NCBI GenBank assembly: GCA_030705945.1
Contig: JAUZPS010000135.1
Span: forward strand, 1 to 9,910
Direction: 5' to 3'
From: Bacillota bacterium
Lineage (GTDB): Bacteria > Bacillota > Clostridia > Acetivibrionales > DSM-2933
DNA length: 9,910 nucleotides
Each line of letters begins with the position of its first letter. Positions within the stretch are counted from its first letter, which is position 1. Positions 7,187 to 9,910 of the stretch are shown piece by piece. Below the pieces are notes generated by a model, which saw nothing but the letters and a program-made list of their open reading frames with translations, searched no databases and was not told the origin of the DNA. The translations under genes and the position numbers were made by a program.

Positions 7187-7216
7187 AAGGAGACTGTAGA
7201 TTTCAGCAGTCTCCTT
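7187..7216. terminator. Terminator hairpin between the convergent SLH and rhomboid genes
   Basis: AAGGAGACTG (7187-7196) pairs perfectly with CAGTCTCCTT (7207-7216) around a ten-base loop. On the plus strand it is followed by TCCTTATT. On the minus strand it is followed by GTTTGTGTAAATAATT. Neither tail is a strong T-run, but its position 25 bases after one stop and 54 bases after the other suggests bidirectional use. Confidence 0.75.
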
Positions 7217-7269
7217 TCCTTATTATGCGGTAAACTTACATATTAAATAGTTCAACCATAGAACGAGCC

Positions 7270-8895
7270 TCAATTTCTATTCATTTGAGAATCAATTTGG
7301 CCTACTAATTCATCTATGTTTTTGTACTTGGCGCCTAAGCGCTTTGCTTCAAGGAGTTCCTTTTTAGAATCCTCATATCTATTCATGTAAATTAAAATTA
7401 GCCCCTTAAGATAATGTCCGTCAGGCGGCGCGATCGGAATTAACTCATCTGCATGCTTTATTCCCTCATCATTTTTTTCCTGCATGTTTTCTGCAACAGC
7501 CACTTCCCACAACGCGGTTCTTTTGCTGTCTACATCCAGTTTCATAGCTAATAACTCTTCCCCGACTTGCTCTAGCTTAACCCAATTTTTTTCATCATGA
7601 AGCTTTGACATTTGGGCCATCATAACAGCGCTGTGATTCTGATTGTTAGTAATACCGTAAGCAAAGCCTCCGATTATGGTTATTACGCTCAACACGATAT
7701 ATAAAACTCTGTTAAGATACCACTTTTTCTTGCCTGAATACTCCAAAACCCCGGCAGCTAAAAATCCGCCTATAAGCCCGCCTATATGAGCATAATTATC
7801 TATTCCCGACTTAGTAAAACCGTTCAATAGAGTCATAACAACAATAACAATTACGTTAACCGCAAAATATCTTGCAAAGATTTTAGGTCTTAAGATGCCA
7901 AAATACAGCATAGCGCCAAAAAGTCCCATAATTGCGCCCGATGCTCCCACAGCCATATTGGGAGTAAACATAAAACTTGCAATATATCCAATGATTCCTG
8001 AAATAAAATATATCCCAGTAAATTTTAAATGCCCGAAAATTCTTTCACAGTTTATGCCCACCATATACAATGCCAGTGAATTATACACAAGATGTTCCAA
8101 ATTTGCATGCAGGAAAATAGGAGCTATCAATCTGTATATTTCTCCATTTATTATCCGGGCATTATCCTTAGCTCCTAATAGATTTTGAAGTTCATTTATA
8201 TCTTTACCGGACTTCGCAGCATAAATGTTAGTTAAAGCCCACACAATAACATTTACCGCAATCAATAAAAATGTTATAACAGGTTTTGAAGCTTTTAATT
8301 TAAACTCCATTTCATTTTCTTTTTGGCTTAAAATTTCATTAATATTAAATTCGTCCGAATTATAGTTATCGGCAAATACATCAATTTTTTCATTTTCGCT
8401 TGCTTCAGATTGCTTGTTTTCGTAATCCTCCCAATTGCTTTCCATATTCAGAATATTTCGGATAGCGTTATCGACTCCAAAACAAAAAAGCGGCATTTTA
8501 AAGCATTTATCAACTTTCTTTGAATTGATATCCACTATAACGGATTTTAAATACTTCTTTTTTATTCCTCCCCTTGTCTGACCTTCCGAAATTTTATTAA
8601 TTTTCTCTTCATCAGTCGCATTGTTAAATAAAAAAACTTCTATAATATAATGATAAGACGCTTCGTTAATATTGTTTAACCTGATTTTTGAGTTATTCAT
8701 ATATTGTTCGATCTCACTAGATGTCATCATGTCTCCATCAATTAATTCAACAGCTACAAAAGTTCCCATAGTGTTTTTCATAATTATACGTGCGTTATTA
8801 CCATAATAGAGCTTACCGTCTTCGTCTAAAAGGGGTAAAAAATCTTTATTAATAGCTAAGTCTTTAATTATTTTATTGATAAGTTTTCTTTTCAT
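7270..8895 (-). CDS. Rhomboid intramembrane serine protease, GluP/YqgP-like, with TPR-like tail
   Basis: A 541-residue polytopic membrane protease. Residues 1-200 are a soluble N-terminal region (unassigned, acidic and Asn-rich near 152-195). The rhomboid core is about 204-388, with hydrophobic segments near 205-222, 255-282, 291-310, 314-333, 342-359 and 368-385 and a seventh at 396-414. GASG carries the catalytic Ser319, and AHIGGLIGG carries the partner His370. HANLEHLVYN (263-272) is the conserved His/Asn region of the oxyanion helix. Residues 425-536 look like TPR helices (EEVAVAEN-type repeats, HYLKGLILIYMNRYEDSKKELLEAKRLG). This order of N-terminal soluble domain, rhomboid and C-terminal TPR matches Bacillus subtilis GluP/YqgP, which is linked to membrane-protein quality control. 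The substrate here is unknown. The ATG at 8895 has only a weak purine-rich ribosome site (GAATGAGAA), but the next in-frame ATG is well inside the N-terminal domain. It is convergent with the SLH gene. Confidence 0.92.
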   Translation of the reverse strand: MKRKLINKIIKDLAINKDFLPLLDEDGKLYYGNNARIIMKNTMGTFVAVELIDGDMMTSSEIEQYMNNSKIRLNNINEASYHYIIEVFLFNNATDEEKINKISEGQTRGGIKKKYLKSVIVDINSKKVDKCFKMPLFCFGVDNAIRNILNMESNWEDYENKQSEASENEKIDVFADNYNSDEFNINEILSQKENEMEFKLKASKPVITFLLIAVNVIVWALTNIYAAKSGKDINELQNLLGAKDNARIINGEIYRLIAPIFLHANLEHLVYNSLALYMVGINCERIFGHLKFTGIYFISGIIGYIASFMFTPNMAVGASGAIMGLFGAMLYFGILRPKIFARYFAVNVIVIVVMTLLNGFTKSGIDNYAHIGGLIGGFLAAGVLEYSGKKKWYLNRVLYIVLSVITIIGGFAYGITNNQNHSAVMMAQMSKLHDEKNWVKLEQVGEELLAMKLDVDSKRTALWEVAVAENMQEKNDEGIKHADELIPIAPPDGHYLKGLILIYMNRYEDSKKELLEAKRLGAKYKNIDELVGQIDSQMNRN

Positions 8896-8977
8896 AAATT
8901 CTCATTCTTTCATTAATATAGTTTTTATCAATTCCAAAAATCGCCTATGGAATTTTCCTGCATAATAAAATTGTTAT

Positions 8978-9082
8978 TATATAAAAAGCACTATTAATCT
9001 TACATTTGACGGAGCAAAATAACGAACGCTTTAACGTTATTTTGCGATAGGCAAATGTAAAAGATTAATTGCTTTTTATATA
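8978..9082. repeat. 105-bp palindromic MITE-like element, copy B (inverted)
   Basis: This is the exact reverse complement of 4494-4598, with the same 13-bp terminal inverted repeats (8978-8990 and 9070-9082). The bases outside the 105 differ between copies, which defines the ends. Read in the direction of the adjacent gene, each copy has the same orientation: copy A on the plus strand upstream of the SLH gene, copy B on the minus strand upstream of the rhomboid gene. Copy B lies 82 bases before the rhomboid ATG and 187 bases before the transglutaminase-like gene. Confidence 0.85.
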
Positions 9083-9255
9083 AATATTAATTTTATCACT
9101 TAATTTATCGATATTTCTAAAGAAAAATAATATGTCTTTATAATAACATTTATATTTAGAAAATCAACCATCGATTTTTACACTATTTGCTTATTTTTTG
9201 CCACAGTTTTGCGGAGATTTATTTTTTAAAATTTTATAAAATGAATTTGTTGATC

Positions 9256-9260
9256 GGAGG
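9256..9260 (+). promoter_or_regulatory. Ribosome binding site of the transglutaminase-like gene
   Basis: GGAGG sits nine bases before the ATG at 9270 and fixes the start, which opens directly into a membrane anchor. Confidence 0.8.
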
Positions 9261-9269
9261 TTACATAAA

Positions 9270-9910
9270 ATGAATAAATTATACTTAAAATTTATTATAA
9301 TTTCTCTATTTTTAGGTATATTAATCCTTACAGCATTTCCATTTTTATTTTTGTTCGCCCCTCAACAAGGCCGCGATTTTTATTACAGAGAACTGACATA
9401 CAAGCATATAGCAAGTACTAATGTTGGAAACGTTAAAGACAAATACGAGATCCTATTAAGTTTATTTAATTATGTAAAGGGCAATCAAAATGTTGACCCT
9501 AATTATAAGTCAGAAGATAAAACCGCTTACAACAATTTGGTCCTAGGCGTAAGCTGGTGTGATCAACAGGCTTTCCTACTTGCGACTTTACTTAATGAAT
9601 ATGGCATAAACAGCCGCTTCAGGGATGTGCAGCACCATACAACTCTGGAAGTATATATAAATAATCAGTGGAAATTAATAGATCCTTTTTTCGGGCAGCT
9701 TTTTTATAGGAAAGTTGATGGGCAGCTTGCAACGCTAAATGACATAATTGATAATAATGGCGCAAATATTACAGTCAATAATTTTGAAAGCTCAAAGCCT
9801 TATATAAAAGATATGGGGAATATAATTCCTTCCAAGCTATATATACCTTCTGAGGTTCGTTGGAAAAACGGAATAGGTCCGGATTTTATCCAAATATTGA
9901 GCGAGTCAAA
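9270..9910 (+). CDS. Membrane-anchored transglutaminase-like protein, 3' end outside window
   Basis: The frame runs 213 codons from the ATG and leaves the window without a stop, so the protein is truncated by the window edge. Residues 8-30 form a hydrophobic helix after a short basic start (MNKLYLK), so it is either an uncleaved anchor or a signal sequence; the rest should face outside. Residues 87-142 have the transglutaminase-like (papain-like) pattern: SWCDQQAFLLATLLNEYG with the candidate nucleophile Cys97, followed by HHTTLEVYINNQWKLIDP with His123 and Asp138 in the expected triad order. Such domains occur in proteases, peptide N-glycanase-like enzymes and crosslinking enzymes, so the reaction cannot be named. 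The spacing WxLIDPFFG fits family members that handle small substrates or act in surface-polysaccharide loci, but this is inference. The beginning is complete; the C-terminal domains are unseen. Confidence 0.8.
   Translation, partial: MNKLYLKFIIISLFLGILILTAFPFLFLFAPQQGRDFYYRELTYKHIASTNVGNVKDKYEILLSLFNYVKGNQNVDPNYKSEDKTAYNNLVLGVSWCDQQAFLLATLLNEYGINSRFRDVQHHTTLEVYINNQWKLIDPFFGQLFYRKVDGQLATLNDIIDNNGANITVNNFESSKPYIKDMGNIIPSKLYIPSEVRWKNGIGPDFIQILSES

Larger units (their letters stand above)
8896..9269. other. Divergent intergenic region holding 105-bp element copy B
   Basis: Apart from the element at 8978-9082, this divergent spacer has the rhomboid leader (8896-8977), with a 7-bp inverted repeat AATTCCA (8930-8936)/TGGAATT (8948-8954). 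It also has an AT-rich stretch before the transglutaminase-like gene. A TATAAT at 9139-9144 and another on the minus strand at the edge of the element lack convincing -35 boxes. I could not place a promoter with confidence for either flanking gene. Confidence 0.5.

Noticed and set aside
7895..8188. Plus-strand open frame of 97 codons
   Set aside because: It is antisense to the rhomboid core, whose motifs (GASG, HIGG) are unmistakable, so it is a shadow of that gene.
4494..9082. Composite transposon carrying the SLH and rhomboid genes
   Set aside because: The bracketing elements are only 105 bp and encode nothing, no transposase lies between them, and the enclosed genes look like the rest of the window in base use. 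No flanking target duplication could be recognised.

Overview
The window looks like chromosomal DNA from an AT-rich, cellulosome-forming anaerobic member of the Clostridia (Ruminiclostridium/Acetivibrio-like). The evidence is a secreted GH44 glucanase ending in a type I dockerin, a large S-layer-homology (SLH) surface protein, Shine-Dalgarno sites before most genes, sigma-A-like promoters and strong intrinsic terminators. The species cannot be fixed from the sequence alone.

Layout: (1) 1-847, minus strand: the 5' part of an unrecognised protein gene with an excellent promoter at 920-948. (2) 848-1120: AT-rich spacer. (3) 1121-1801, plus strand: a chimeric gene remnant that joins the tail of one discoidin/CBM32 domain, a Thr/Pro linker, the start of a second discoidin domain and the second half of a vWA domain with a damaged metal site. 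(4) 1802-2281: spacer with a 71-bp inverted-repeat structure, a candidate promoter and a leader hairpin. (5) 2282-4390: GH44 endoglucanase with dockerin, then a clear terminator. (6) 4494-4598: a 105-bp imperfect-palindrome element. (7) 4751-7162: surface protein with Ig-like, DUF11-like and SLH modules. (8) 7187-7216: terminator hairpin between convergent genes. (9) 7270-8895, minus strand: GluP/YqgP-like rhomboid protease with a TPR-like tail. (10) 8978-9082: a second copy of the 105-bp element, identical over all 105 bases but inverted. (11) 9270-9910, plus strand: the 5' part of a membrane-anchored transglutaminase-like protein.

The genes do not form one operon. The SLH and rhomboid genes face each other, and each appears to have its own signals. 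The common theme is the cell envelope and extracellular biomass degradation: a cellulosomal enzyme, a wall-anchored protein, an intramembrane protease and a membrane-tethered transglutaminase fold. The most striking feature is the pair of identical inverted 105-bp palindromic elements, which bracket the SLH/rhomboid pair and have the look of a recently mobile MITE-like repeat. They could also support inversion of the 4.4-kb segment between them.
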